DNA of 64,000 nucleotides from the NCBI RefSeq assembly GCF_016808335.1, contig NC_053153.1, positions 14,891,033 through 14,955,032 of the forward strand, written 5' to 3'. The notes below the pieces were generated by a model. The model saw only the letters and a list, made by a program, of their open reading frames with translations. It did no database searches and was not told the origin of the DNA. The stretch comes from Panicum virgatum (taxonomy: Eukaryota; Streptophyta; Magnoliopsida; Poales; Poaceae). The translations under genes and the position numbers were made by a program. Of the stretch, positions 35,301 through 47,317 are shown one piece after another. Each line of letters begins with the position of its first letter. Positions within the stretch are counted from its first letter, which is position 1.

Positions 35301-36093
35301 TGTGATGGTACACTTTCTTCGAGGCGTTGTCTTTGGCCTTCTGCACCTTCTTAAGCCCAAGCTCTGAAGACTTGTATTCCATAAATGCATCCGAGTGACC
35401 CCTGAGCTTTTCGAGCTTGCCGGTAAATACGGGTGTGGTCCCGGTCTTGATATATTTCTTCGTCAAAATTTTCTTGAATGATTGCAGCTGTTCGGCCATC
35501 TTACTCAGGGTCCAGCGCTTGCATATCTCTTCGGATTCAGCTGGAACCGTGAAGTTTTTCATAAGCTCCCGCCAGCACCATTCTTTTTCTCTTTCGGGTA
35601 CCGCATCCCGTTCCTCGCTTGTATTGTAAGCTTTCCAGAGTCTGAAGCTGATCGGGATGTGGTCCCTGACAATACATCCGGATTGTCTTATGAATTTTTT
35701 GGCGGCAGCTTCTGGAGCGATCGGTTCGCCATCTGGACCAACTTCCGTTATAATGAACCGCCCTTCCAGTTTTTTTGTTGGGCCTCGCTTCGTCTTTTTC
35801 TGTTGCGACGATGATCCAGACGGCTATACAAAAACATTCATAGTATTCATATAGATTCAGATGAAAATATGATTATCACTACAAATAAGTATAGTTGTGA
35901 TATGTAAATTAGCACTTTGTTCAGCAGCAGCGTCATCCTGAATAGATGGTGCCTCAATTCCATCACCGGACATATTCAAATATATGTCGGTATTGCTGCC
36001 ATCATCAGGTTGTTTAGGGACATCTCCTTGACCTTCGCCAATCATATTCAACAGGAACTGTTCGTCTTCCGCGTCTGTGTGTCGCGGGTCCAT
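32396..36093 (-). pseudogene. E1 second gene: Ulp1-like protease C-terminal domain, broken
   Basis: The minus-strand frame starts MDPRHTDAEDEQFLLNMIG at 36093. A long exon (about 35820-33644) encodes a charged N-terminal region, the segment PGGDGERTLAEAIHGYILW (also seen in the matching gene of E2), and a Pro/Lys-rich linker (KKQKRPPAKK). Later exons read EALDISMVGLWVL, HWVLIVI (likely catalytic His), VMDSL (likely Asp) and LCVYYVCENIHG (likely Cys). They end GEFYYDG with a stop at 32396. The His-Asp-Cys order and spacing fit a C48/Ulp1-type SUMO-protease fold, known as a partner domain in plant CACTA genes. An in-frame stop near 35223 and a frameshift near 34530 break the frame. Exon limits are approximate. 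A minisatellite and a long CATA repeat lie in the upstream intron. Confidence 0.75.
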
Positions 36094-36159
36094 CGTAACT
36101 AAAATATGAATACAAATAAAACCCTTAAAAAATTCTCTAAATAATCCACATATTTGCGA

Positions 36160-36550
36160 GCATTTGACTAAGTACCGATCGATGGATGAGGTCGAGTAAT
36201 ATTCTCTAAGTAATTCAAGAAATAAACTTGAAATATTCTATCGATAATTTCACTAAGTACCGATCGATGGATGAGGTCGAGAAATATTCTCTAAGTAATT
36301 CAAAAAATATACACGAAATATTCTATCTATAATTTCACTAAGTATCGACTGTGAAATATTCTAGATGGTTTTTTCACTAAGTACCGATCGATGGACGAGG
36401 TCAAGTAATATTCTCTAAGCAATTCAAGAAATAAACTTGAAATCATCTATATATGAAATATTCTAGACGGTTTTTTCACTAAGTAACGATCGATGGATGA
36501 AGTCAAGAAATATTCTCTAAGTAATTCAAGAAATATACATGAAATATTTA
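36160..36550. repeat. Minisatellite, about five copies of an 80-100-bp unit
   Basis: The phrase CACTAAGTACCGATCGATGG followed by ATATTCTCTAAGTAATTCAA recurs with starts near 36167, 36251, 36336 (degenerate), 36375 and 36477. It lies in E1 upstream of its second gene's start codon, in a probable intron or leader. Confidence 0.8.
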
Positions 36551-36572
36551 AAAGAAATTTAAACTCACTTTA

Positions 36573-36850
36573 CACATACATACATACATACATACATACA
36601 TACATACATACATACATACATACATACATACATACATACATACATACATACATACATACATACATACATACATACATACATACATACATACATACATACA
36701 TACATACATACATACATACATACATACATACATACATACATACATACATACATACAATACATACATACATACATACATACATACATACATACATACATAC
36801 ATACATACATACATACATACATACATACATACATACATACATTCATACAT
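36573..36850. repeat. (CATA)n microsatellite, about 270 bp
   Basis: A nearly pure tetranucleotide repeat with one internal slip near 36756 (CAATACATA). Long open frames on both strands (YIHTYIHT and CMYVCMYV peptides) are by-products of the repeat, not genes. Confidence 0.98.
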
Positions 36851-37099
36851 TTCGAGAATTTGTAAATATACCTTTATTTACACAACAAATTATGATTTCA
36901 CTCTAAACAACAAATTATGATTTCACTCTAAATAACATGAACTCTAAATAATATAATTTCAAAAGTAATTAACACCCTATTTGTCATCAAAATTAAACAA
37001 ATTAACAAATAATATATATTTTACAACATAATTTCTAAACAAATAATCCATATTTTCAAATTTAAACAAATAATCCATATTTAAACTAATTTCTAAACA

Positions 37100-38255
37100 A
37101 ATTTAAACAAATAATTGGGCTCGCACAGGCGAAGGCGGGGCGAGCCGGAGGATGCGGGGCTCTGGGCGGCGGCGTGAGGTCGGCGGCGCTCGGGGACGTT
37201 GGGCTCGCGCGGCGGGGTCCGGGCCGGGATGGCGGACGTTAGGAGTTCTCTGCAAATTTTTCAGATTTAATGGATAACTTTACAGGGTATGAAAAATAAC
37301 ACAAGTTATTAAGGCATAAAGCATAACTGATTTTTAAAAACAGTTATACTGCACTTCAAGTGTTCACATTTTTCTAGCAATCATAACTAGTTGTTTATAG
37401 GCTCCGGTAAAAATAAGGAATTTTTCCTAGCACAGAAATTATGATTGAAACCCTAGTGCTAGAAACAACTAATCTACCTAAGTATCAAACTAGAGTACCA
37501 CTTAATATCAACAGAACATGACTTGCAAAGACATTTATTAAATTACTTCTCATGATTTCTAAAGAATCTTATATATAAAGATATTATTTACCCCTATGCA
37601 ATATACTACCTAGGTACATTTTATAAACATGTACTAAACTATGTATTATGATCATGAAAATTTTACAGTGAACCACTCATACTTAAAGTAAGCTACTGCA
37701 AAAATTTCAAAAATTTTAGATTAACAGATCTATAGAAACTAATTAATCAAGACTAAACACAATCTAAATTTTTACAGGGGTAAAGAGGTCATTTCGCCAT
37801 CATGGATATTTTTCCTCCATAGATCTTACTCTAACAAATCTAACAAAATTTATTTCCTAGCCCGAGGCGGCGGGGTGGACGGCGACGGCGTGCCCTAGCG
37901 GCGGCGCAAAGCAGGGGAGGCGCGGCGCGGCTGTCCCGACGGCAGTGGGGCCAGGCGGCGGCGGCGCGAAGCGGTGCGAGCACCAGTACGGGCGTGCGGC
38001 TCCGGTGCTCGCGCTAGCATGGCGGGGGGCGGCGTGAGCAGGACACGCAGCGTGCGGCGGCGGCGAACAGCTCGGCCGGCGGCGGCTTACCGGTGAGTGG
38101 CCTGGCGGGGTCGTCGTCCAAGGCAGCCGGGGCATGGAGCCGGCGGAGCTCGAGCGGCGCTCGGGGACGGTGGCGGAGCAGGAGGCGCGATGGGCGAGAC
38201 GACGGCGGCGCGGCGCAGATCAGGAAAATGCGTGTTGGAGGAAGGCGGAGGTTGA
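37100..38255 (-). other. E1: GC-rich leader exon and intron of the second gene
   Basis: From the TATA box at 38258-38266 the minus strand runs through a very GC-rich block (38250-37862) without a conserved frame. It then enters AT-rich intron-like sequence, with another GC-rich patch at 37130-37240. I read this as the 5' untranslated exon and first intron of the second E1 gene. The GC-rich DNA may have been captured from the host. No domain is recognisable. Confidence 0.45.
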
Positions 38256-38257
38256 GC

Positions 38258-38266
38258 GAATATATA
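38258..38266 (-). promoter_or_regulatory. TATA box of E1's second gene
   Basis: The minus strand reads CTATATATT just after the internal repeat array (38272-38440), in front of the GC-rich leader. The same arrangement is seen in E2. Confidence 0.55.
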
Positions 38267-38271
38267 GGAGG

Positions 38272-38440
38272 CCCCCCTTTTGTCCCGGGTGAAGCCACCA
38301 CCCGGGATAAAAGGCCCTTTTGTCCCGGGTCGTGGCTTCACCCTGGACAAAAGGGGTTTTTGGGCGGGCCGGGAAAATTCCCAGCCCGCGGCCCACCTTT
38401 AGTCCCGGGTGGATCTACCACCCGGGACAAAAGGGGCCCG
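38272..38440. repeat. E1 internal repeat array at the second promoter
   Basis: At least five copies in both orientations of TTTTGTCCCGGGT / ACCCGGGACAAAA, a variant of the E1 terminal motif (CCCGGGT in place of CCCGGTT). It lies mid-element, next to a TATA box on the minus strand. Confidence 0.8.
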
Positions 38441-39070
38441 TTTTCCCTCGTTTCCCGCCTAATCTTATGTTTGTTTTTGTTTCTTTTTACTTCTCTTTCA
38501 AAATTGGCTTTCATTTGTTAATTCAGTTAATAAAATTATGATTCAAAAAATTATGGAACAAAATTTCTTATCTCTATATAAACTTGATACACGCAACAAA
38601 AATAATTAATTTTCATTCAAGTGATTGGGTCAATGAAATATCTAACTTTTTTGAAATCATATTTGTTATTTTGACCATGCAAAAATATATTAGGTGAACA
38701 AATTTTTTCAAACTGTTATTTTCGACAGAAAGTGGATTCTATCACGATATTAATGTTTAAAAAGTGAATTTTAGATAAAATTAAGCAATTTCATGATATT
38801 AATGAGTAGTGTGAGTTTGAGAGATAGTTTGTGTTAGTGAGATTGTGTGTGTTAGTGAGAGAGTATAGTGTGTTAATGTGAATGTAATTTCATGAAATAA
38901 ATAAAATTAGTTGATTAATCCATTATTGAATGAAAATTATAATTGAGTCTGGTAATTAAGTGAAAAATATATAAAATAATATATATAACACATAAAGTAT
39001 AATTGTACAGTACATATATAATAAAAGTATTCGAATTACGATTATGTTTTTATACAATAATATAAAATGA
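38441..39070. other. E1: AT-rich spacer between its two genes
   Basis: Non-coding sequence between the end of the transposase gene and the internal repeat array. It has a short degenerate GTGTTAGTGAGA repeat at 38810-38880. Nothing else is recognised. Confidence 0.4.
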
Positions 39071-39071
39071 T

Positions 39072-42000
39072 TCAAGTACATGAAGGATTAGCGGTAACAG
39101 ACTTTCTCTTCACAAATGTCCCTTGATTATGATCACGGCGCAAGTATGGAGCATCATCATTGGCTAGCAGGATGCATGGATCAGCATTTACTTCGAAAGG
39201 TGGAATGGCAACAAAATTATTATATTCTTCTGACAAGTCTGTCTTGCCCTCCACTCCAACGATGTTTCTCTTTCCTGATAGAACTATGTGTCGCTTAGGC
39301 TCATCCTTTTGCTTGTTTATCCCCTTCTTTGGCTTGCTGGACATGTCCTTAATGTAGAAAACCTGAGCGACATCCTGGGCCAAGACAAATGGCTCGTCTC
39401 TATACCCAAGATTGTTGAGATCAACTATTGTCATCCCATACTCATCTTTTGTTACCCCTCCTCCAGATAGCTTAACCCATTGGCAACGAAATAGAGGCAC
39501 CTTGAAATTGGGACCGTAATCCAGCTCTCATATCTCTTCAATGTAGCCGTAATATGTGTCTTTTTTTCCATTATTTTCCGTGGCATCCATACGAACACCG
39601 CTGTTTTGGTTGGTACTCTTGTTATCTTGGGTTATCGTATGAAATGTGTTTCCATTTATCTCGTACCCTTGGTATGTTAAGATATTCCAAGATGGTCCCC
39701 TAGCCAATAAGAACAGTTGTTCACTTATATCCATGTTATGCATTAGATGCTTCCTCAACCAGCTGCAGAAAGTGTTCATGTGCTCACGTGTAATCCATGC
39801 CTCAGACTTTTCCGGGAAATTGGAGAGCAGAATTTTCTTGTGTTCCACGATATATGGGTCAACCAAGGATGATTGTTGAAGAACCGTATAATGTGCTTTC
39901 TTGAATGAGAAATCATCTGTGCAGACATAAGATTTCTTTCCTAATATACCCTTTCCAGTTAGTCTCCCCTCATATCGCGATTCAGGGACTCCAATCGGTT
40001 TAAGGTCATCAATAAAGTCAACACAAAAGTCAATGACCTCCTCAGTTCCGTAGGCACTGGCGATGCTTCCTTCTGGACGAGCTCTATTACGAACACATTT
40101 CTTGAGTACCCCCCATGAACCTTTCGAATGGGAACATGTTGTGTAGAAATACTGGTCCGAGGATATCAATCTCTTTGACAAGGTGCACTAGAAGATGTGT
40201 CATGATGTTGAAGAAAGATGGTGGAAATATCAGCTCAAAGCCAACAAGACATTGCACCACATCGTTTTGCAGCTTTATCAAATTCTCCGGGTCAATTATC
40301 TTCTGAGAAACTGCGTTGAGGAAGGCACATATCTTCACGATGGTTAACCGGACATTATGAGGCAGAATCCCCTGCAGCACAACCGGAAGAAGTTCGGTCA
40401 TAAGCACATGGCAGTCATGGGACTTGAGATTTGTAAATTTCTTCTCTGCCAAATTTAAGATTCCTTTTATATTGGATGAGTATCCAGATGGAACCTTTAT
40501 ACTGCTCAAGCAGTCAAACATGGTTTCTTTCTCTTCCTTGCTAAGAGTATAGCTAGCAGGACTTAAGTATTGTCGTCCATTATCTCGCTGTTGTGGATGT
40601 AAGGCATCTCGTTCTTCCATACGTTGCAATTCTTGACGTGCTTCTACTGTATCTTTTGTCTTTCCGTACACTCCCAAGAATGCTATCAGGTTGACGCAAA
40701 AATTCTTCGTGAGGTGCATCACATCAATTGCATGACGAACATCTAAGACTTCCCAATATGGTAGCTCCCAAAATATAGATTTCTTCTTCCACATGGGCGC
40801 CATTCCGTTTTCGTTTGGAATAGGTTGGCTACCAGATCCCTTTCCAAAAATAACTTCTAGATCTTTTACCATGTTGAAGACGTCTTTACCACTACGGTGC
40901 ATCGGTTTTGTTCGGTGGTCTGCTTGGCCTTTGAAATGCTTGCCCTTCTTTCGTACCGCATGCCTGATGGGAAGAAACCGACGATGACCCATGTATACAA
41001 CTTTCTTATAGTGAGTCAACAATATATTATCGGTATCATCTAAACAGTGTGTGCATGCTTTGTACCCTTGTTCGAATGTCCTGACAAGTTACTAAGAGCA
41101 GGCCAGTCATTGATCGTTACGAACAGCAATGCTCGTAGGTTGAAGTTTTCCTGTTTGTATTCATCCCACATTCGTACACCTTCATCGCCCCAGAGCAATA
41201 AGAGTTCTTCGACCGATGGTCTTAGGTACACATCAATGTCATTTCCGGGCTGTTTTGGACCCTGGATAAGCACTGGCATCATGATGAACTTTCGTTTCAT
41301 GCAGAGCCATGGTGGAAGATTGTACAGACAAAGAGTCACAGGCCAAGTGCTATGACCACTGCTCATCTCACCAAAAGAATTCATGCCATCCATACTCAAA
41401 CCGAACCTTATGTTTCTCGCATCCAAATCAAATTCAGGGTACGTTCTATCTATTTTTATCCACTGCGACCCATCGGCGGGGTGTCTCAACATCGAGTCTT
41501 TCTTGCGTTCCTCTTTGTGCCATCGCATCAACTTAGCATTATCTTTATTTCTAAACAGACGCTTCAAACGTGGTATTATAGGCGAATACCACATGACCTT
41601 CGCAGGAACTCTCTTCCAGGGAGGCTCCCTCTCGACATCTCCAGGATCATCTTTTCTAATCTTGTAACGCAATGCACTGCATACGGGACATGCATCCAAA
41701 TTCTCGTACTCGCCTCGGTAGAGGATGCAGTCGTTGGGGCATGCATTTATCTTTTGCACTTCCAGTCCTAAAGGGCAAACAAGTTTTTTGGCTTCATACG
41801 TTGTGGCAGGCAATTCGTTGTCCTTAGGAAGCATTTTTTAACAAGTTTGAGTAATTCACCAAATCCCTTGTCGGATACACCATTTGTCGCCTTCCATTGC
41901 AGCAACTCCAAGGTGGTGTCAAGTTTCTTCAATCCATTTTGACAATCTGGGTACAACAACTTATGGTGGTCCTCTAACAACTTCTGGAACTTCAACCTCT

Positions 42001-42424
42001 CCGTTTTACTCTCACAGTTTGCCTGCACATTGTGCAATGCCTGCCCCAGATCGTCGCTGGGATCATTTTCTGCTACATCTACTTCGGGCTCTTCCATGGG
42101 AATATCGTCCTCGAATGCACCGATTCCAGCATTCCCGGGAAAGTGGTCGTCAAAATCTTCTTCTTCATTGTCTTCCATGGTAACCCCCTGTTCTCCGTGC
42201 TTCGTCCAACAAACATACTTCTCCATGAAACCATTTGCGAAAATGTGGCTGTGTAGGATTCTTGAAGATGAGTAATCCTTGTTATTGTTGCAATGAACAC
42301 ACGGGCAGCACATAAAACCATTCTGCTTGTTTGCCTCAGCCACAGACAAAAAATAATGCAGGCCATCAATGAATTCTTTCGAACGTCGGTCAGCATTGTA
42401 CATCCATTGCCGGTCCATCTGCAT
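39072..42424 (-). pseudogene. E1 TNP2/TNPD-type CACTA transposase, frameshifted
   Basis: The minus-strand frame starts MQMDRQWMYNADRRSKEFID, the standard start of plant TNP2 transposases. In order it has a Cys-rich N terminus (CCPCVHCNNNKDYSSS), the Transposase_21-type core (PATTYEAKKLVCPLGLEV, ACPNDCILYRGEYE, HPADGSQW, WPVTLCLYNLPPWLCMKRK, MGHRRFLP, LDVRHAIDVMHLTKN), a DUF4218-like segment (MTELLPVVLQGILP ... GPVFLHNMFPFERFMG) and a DUF4216-like end (PLFRCQWVK, DEPFVLAQDVAQVFY). Single-base indels at about 41830 (A run), 41050 and 40130 (G run), and a TGA at 39528-39530 where TGG is expected, break the frame. The protein would bind and cut the element ends. Because three lesions are one-base indels, two of them in homopolymers, assembly error should be excluded. 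Confidence 0.85.
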
Positions 42425-42640
42425 TTTAAATAAATCGATTTGAATTCTTTACACGTATTGAATAAATAAAATATAACAATCCTAAATTAAACTAAATGTA
42501 ACATAACATGAATAATTAAAAGATATGCAATATCCATCATACATCTTGATTAATTAAAAGGAGTACTTAATCCATTACAGAACTTAACAAAGGAGTACTA
42601 TACATGAAACTTAAAAATTCGGTCAACAACACATAGGTTT

Positions 42641-42950
42641 TCAACCGTCCTTGCGTTGGAACGCAGAATGCTCTGACGGATTTCTTACTGGCGCAGAAGA
42701 AGATGGCGGAGCTGAAACCTCCGAGTTTGGTGGTGATGAACCGTAACGCCGCAATAAATCCTCAAGATCAAACGGAGGTTCCTCGCCCCTTGCCATGCAT
42801 TCTCTATATTCTTTTTCCAAATAACGGGGCGCTGCCCTATGAAAAGCACTAGGTTTTTTTGGACCGACGACCTACTCGAGTTGTGCCCTTCTCTCCAGAA
42901 GGACAACGATCACCCCCACCGGCGCCACTCCCTCCAGCTGCTGAAGCCAT
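42641..42950 (-). pseudogene. E1 small upstream frame (about 103 codons), one-base slip
   Basis: From ATG 42950 the minus strand encodes a Gly-rich start (MASAAGGSGAGGGDRCPSG). After a seven-A run where six would fit, it continues KKPSAFHRAAPRYLEKEYRE ... PPFDLEDLLRRYG to a TGA at 42641. The acidic-aromatic pattern looks like a real short protein upstream of the transposase. I have no function for it. I did not find the counterpart in E2. Confidence 0.45.
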
Positions 42951-44088
42951 ATTTTACTGAAAAATACCTTTATTTTCCACAAAATTATAAATTCTTACCA
43001 TTACAATGCAAAAATTATTTAATATTACAATTACAATGATCAGATTAATAACTCTTGCAAATAACAATGAAATCATATAAAAAGACGAAATGTATCATTA
43101 ATCCTCAAGAAATCTCTAATTAATTGAAAGAAATCTCTATAACTTCTAATTACTTTGACACCCTTCAGTTCCAGGAGTATACTCTTTTCAATATCCAGAA
43201 ACCCTCTAGAAGAAAAATAAACCTTTATTTCTGAAAATGTATATGTCAGTAACCTCAACCCTGCGGTGATGACACTGCCTTTCGGGGGGACACGGTGCGG
43301 TACAAGGATGTCACCAATCGGCCAGTCGCAGCACCAACATTTACGATTAATAGGCACAACATTTGGCACAGGCAGCATGCTCGTTGATATACTCTCAGTA
43401 CAACAACGGGCATGCTGACTGCGTCAAATGCTGTCTTCTTATCAATCGGAAGTGCTGGTGATGCGACCAACTGATTTGCGACGTCCTTATAGCGCATCGT
43501 GTATCCCTGAAAGGTAGTGCCATCACCGTTGGATGGAGATTAACGACGTATACTTGTTTCGAAATAAAGATTTTTTTAGCTTCTAGATGGTTTCAATGTG
43601 AGCCAGATTAAATACATCACTAGAGTGTCAAAATAATCCATTCATAATACAAAAAATTCTATAATATACTCATTTCATTAATTCATTCATGAATAAAAAA
43701 ATCAACTATCCACAATATGGTCATATATACAAGTACATCACATGAAGTGTCTACACTCATTCTAAAAATTTCTACTATCCACATACTCATCTAAATCTAA
43801 AATAAAATCACACCTACATATGCAATCTAGCTAGCTAAATGTCCAAGAAATGAGCTAGCTACACGTTTTCTCTATTTCTAAAGCATGAAATGAGCTATAC
43901 AAGCTAAGGAAGAAGAGAAAAACAAGCCCCAAACCTTTAGCGCCGATGGATGGACGGGGAATCAAAGATCTTTACAAATGTGGTGAAGAAATGAGCAAGA
44001 ACTCCTCTATCCCGAGCCAAGAACAGCAAGAAAACAAGTGAGCTATGGCTCGGGCGGGGGGAGAGGGAAGGGGATAAGGGGCCCAAGG

Positions 44089-44345
44089 CCTTTTGTCCCG
44101 GTTGGAGGCACCAACCGGGACAAAAGGGGGGAGTTTTGTCCCGGTTGGTGGTTCCAACCGGGACAAAAGGCTACGCGGGCCTTTAGTCCCGGTTGGAACC
44201 ACCAACCGGGACAAAAGGCCCCCATTTTGTCCCAGTTGGTGTCTCCAACCGGGACAAAAGGCCCCTGTCCCCCCCTCCCCCGCTGGCCCGGCTAGCCGTT
44301 GGACCCGGGACAAAAGCACCTATTGTCCCGGGCCCAAAGGCTGCT
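44089..44345. repeat. E1 subterminal repeat array (5' end of element)
   Basis: About eight copies of TTTTGTCCCGGTTGG or its inverse CCAACCGGGACAAAA, many arranged as inverted pairs about 30 bp across. It lies between the element end and the transposase gene. Confidence 0.85.
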
Positions 44346-44386
44346 GGGACAAATGGCCTGGAACAAAGGTCTGTTTTGTAGTAGTG

Positions 44387-45115
44387 AACTTGAGAAGCCA
44401 TTTGCTTAAAAAACACTTATTTTGAATCTCCAAATTAAAAATACCCAACCCTCCTATTTTTTTGGGTCTATTAAGAATACTCCATCTAGCTAATATGTAC
44501 CTTTTCCTATGCTCATCACATTGCCAAAAAACTAGATCTAGTAATCTAACTTCTTAGGAAAGCTTTTAGGAGCTTCGAAGAAAGAAAACATAAACATAGG
44601 TAGGCTAGAGAGGATAGAGTTAATTAAAACCAGCCTACCTACCATAGACAAAAGTTTTCCTTTCCAACTAGCAAGCTTCTTTTGAAACCTGTCCTCAACA
44701 GAAAACCAATCCTTATTCAAGATCTTACAGTGATGCATAGGAATCCCCCAATATCTAGAAGGCAGTGACCCCTCTTTACACCTGAAAATCTCAACATACT
44801 CTTGTATAAAGATTGTGCCTCACCATATAGGAACAATTCGCTTTTGTGGAAATTGATTTTGAGGCCTGATAACTGTTCAAAATCACATAGTACTAACTTC
44901 AAGTCCTTTGCCTCCTCTAAATCATGTTCCATAAAATGGAGTGTCATCCACATATTGAAGGATCGAAAGACACCCATCTACTAAGTGAGGTACAACTCCA
45001 TGAAATTGTCCATCTTCTTTTGCGCTAGCAATAAGAATTGCAAGAAGGAATGGCAAAAGAGGATCTCCTTGCTGTAAGTCTTTCTTAGAATAGATTGGAA
45101 GTAATGGCCAATTTC
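44387..45115 (-). mobile_element. LINE, reverse transcriptase part (split by E1)
   Basis: On the minus strand the sequence encodes fragments of plant L1-type reverse transcriptase: QQGDPLLPFLLAILIASA, then QYVDDTILFMEHDLEEAKDL with the catalytic Y-V-D-D at about 44943-44955, LSGLKINFHKSELF, and WKGKLLSMVGRLVLINSILS. Frameshifts separate the pieces. It is 5'-truncated or diverged above about 45115. Together with 31309-31754 it forms one LINE interrupted by E1. Confidence 0.85.
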
Positions 45116-45503
45116 ATCGTTAACTTTCACTTAGTTAGGCCTCCTTACCCTAGCAATAAGAATTGGAAGGAATGATGAAGCACATAGTTAGGATCATAGG
45201 TCTCTTTCACTCGATGAGCTCGGTCTCATCGAGTTCTTGTAGGATTGGACGTGCTTCATATAACCTTAATTTGGTCGCTGGTAATTAACCATGCCTCTAC
45301 CATTGCCGAGAAGGTTCTTCCCATAACACTAGCTCTACCTCCAACTTTGATGGCATGGGTTTGAGACGGTTGGATTGTCCAGTCATAGTTGATCCTTCCC
45401 AGCATGAGGGAAGTCCTTAAGCATGCTTGTATATATGACTGTCCAAGAGTTCATGAGCTCCAATGGTGTTGGGTTGATTTTCATCAGTGAGTAGTCATCG
45501 TGT

Positions 45504-45650
45504 CAGTGGCGAAGCCTGACCAAAGAATGACGAGAGCCAGCCTTTGTTAATTGAGTTGCTAAAGCAATGAATAGTATCAAAATTATTGTTTAACTAATGG
45601 AAATTTTGCATAGGGGGGGCTCTATGGCCATAAATACGCTCCGCCAGTGA
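45504..45650. mobile_element. Small hAT-like MITE (CAGTGGCGAAGC ends)
   Basis: CAGTGGCGAAGC at the left is matched by GCTCCGCCAGTG at the right, the CAGTGGCGGAGC-type terminus common in plant hAT elements. The flanks ATCGTGT and ATTGTGT are only an approximate duplication. Length is 147 bp. Confidence 0.55.
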
Positions 45651-47244
45651 TTGTGTGGTTGTTTGTTGTTTGGTCGCAAATTGGTTATGGTAAAATAGGT
45701 CTTATGTAATAATCTGTGACTTGGTGCTTGGGCAAAACTATGCTTGCTAATGAAGCTTTGTAGCTCCTATTTTGTCTTCCTCTCAATGAGAAAACAAACT
45801 AATGTGCAGTACACTAGATTTTATTTCTATAAAAAAATGGTGGCACTAGTACATGTATAAATTTAACTCGTGTTTGCACATAAGGCCAAAAAGTTTATTT
45901 GGTCATCTTGAGAGTAGATGTTACTAGATTCACTATGAACTTCTTCCATAATGCAGATGTTCCATGGTTTTAAGCAATTATATCTCTCCCTTTGGTTTGG
46001 ACATTATAGCCCATAATTTGCTTATTGCCAGAGCTTGCCAGTGTTGATTGAATCAGTCTATTTAGCGTTGTTGGAGATATCTCTCTACCATGTGTAATAA
46101 TAGTACAATACGCAATATTAAACAATAATGTGTGTATTGCAATACAAAATATTTTATTTTGTATAAAGATTTTGTTCCAGATCGAGGGAGGGCATGCATA
46201 TAGACGTATATAGCGCATATGTAGTAGTAGTATTTAAAAGGGTCATTTTGATCCATGCCACTACAATTTCTTGAAGTTGGATTTCATGTTGAAATCCATG
46301 CCATTGAGTGGCATGATTTTGAACGTGACACCCAATTTCACGGAGTTGTGGTGACACGAATCGAATTTTCCCTATTTAAAACAGAGGCCACTTCCAAGAT
46401 CATATTCATTTCATAATATACCATTCATGTATTAGACGAGAATAGATGGTATTATGTGAATTATTAAGGAAATCATATATATATCAAATGAACTAATGGC
46501 AGCGGCAGAGGTGACGGAAATGTTTGTCGCGTGTGTTCTGCTTTGGATTATTATTACTATTATTTAATTTGGTGCAAACGATATGAGGAGTCAATGACTG
46601 TTTTCACGCACAATAAAATCATGCGCGTGGATGTACTTTTACAAAGATAATGCCCCCGCCATTGCTGCCCATTATTTTCACTGCACCCTACCGACAGATC
46701 ATACACCTTTGGTCCGATCGATCCGGACAGGCGCACAGGGGCGCCGCACTGTAGGTAGCTCTAGGACTTGCGCGCATCTATCTATCTCCTTCAGACCACG
46801 ATACGATCGAGCGGACGGGACGCAGCTCGCAATCAATTCTAGGGGGTACACCGCCTGTCGCCGGAGGAAGCGCGGTGGCGGCGGGAACCGGCCGGCGACG
46901 CGACGGGGAAGAGGATCGGAGCGTCGATCGAGATCAGCTCGATCATCCAAACCAGGCAGGCAGCGGCAGAGGCATCCGGCCAGCTGCATATATATAAGCA
47001 TGCTAGCTAGCTAGGGCACTAGTCTTGTCAATTAACCCTTTAATTTCCTCCATCCTCTGATCGATCTATCATCAGCTGCTGTCACCTGGCCGGCGCGGGC
47101 TTTAATACACATGTACGTATTGTTACGACGGTCATCCATCAATCCCGGCCTGTTTGCATCATGGTACGCATACAAGAGCTGCGTACATGTACACGTGCTA
47201 GATCTTAGCAGTGCAATCATGATGTCGTCCATGCCGTCTCGTTA

Positions 47245-47246
<2 letters not shown>

Positions 47247-47315
<69 letters not shown>
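47247..47315. repeat. (TA)n microsatellite
   Basis: A pure TA repeat of about 68 bp. Confidence 0.95.

Positions 47316-47317
<2 letters not shown>

Larger units (their letters stand above)
31755..44386 (-). mobile_element. E1: complete 12.6-kb CACTA (En/Spm) element, TSD AAC
   Basis: The left end CACTACTACAAAAACG and the right end TTTTGTAGTAGTG are inverted copies. The direct repeat AAC lies at 31752-31754 and 44387-44389. Length is 12,632 bp. Both genes run on the minus strand, so the biological 5' end is at 44386. Order from there: terminal repeat array (44089-44345), small frame (42950-42641), TNP2-type transposase (42424-39072), internal repeat array (38440-38272) with TATA box, second gene (36093-32396), terminal array (31915-31775). 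Repeat words are built on TTTTGTCCCGGTTGG and its inverse. The two main genes have stops or frameshifts, so it is probably non-autonomous now. It is inserted in a LINE and so is younger than it. Confidence 0.93.

Noticed and set aside
36493..36906. Long open frames (YIHT and CMYV repeats) on both strands
   Set aside because: They are by-products of the (CATA)n microsatellite, open in every frame without a stop; no protein is implied.
46631..47014. 127-codon frame in a GC-rich block
   Set aside because: No domain, low complexity at its end, and no splice or promoter support strong enough to call a gene.
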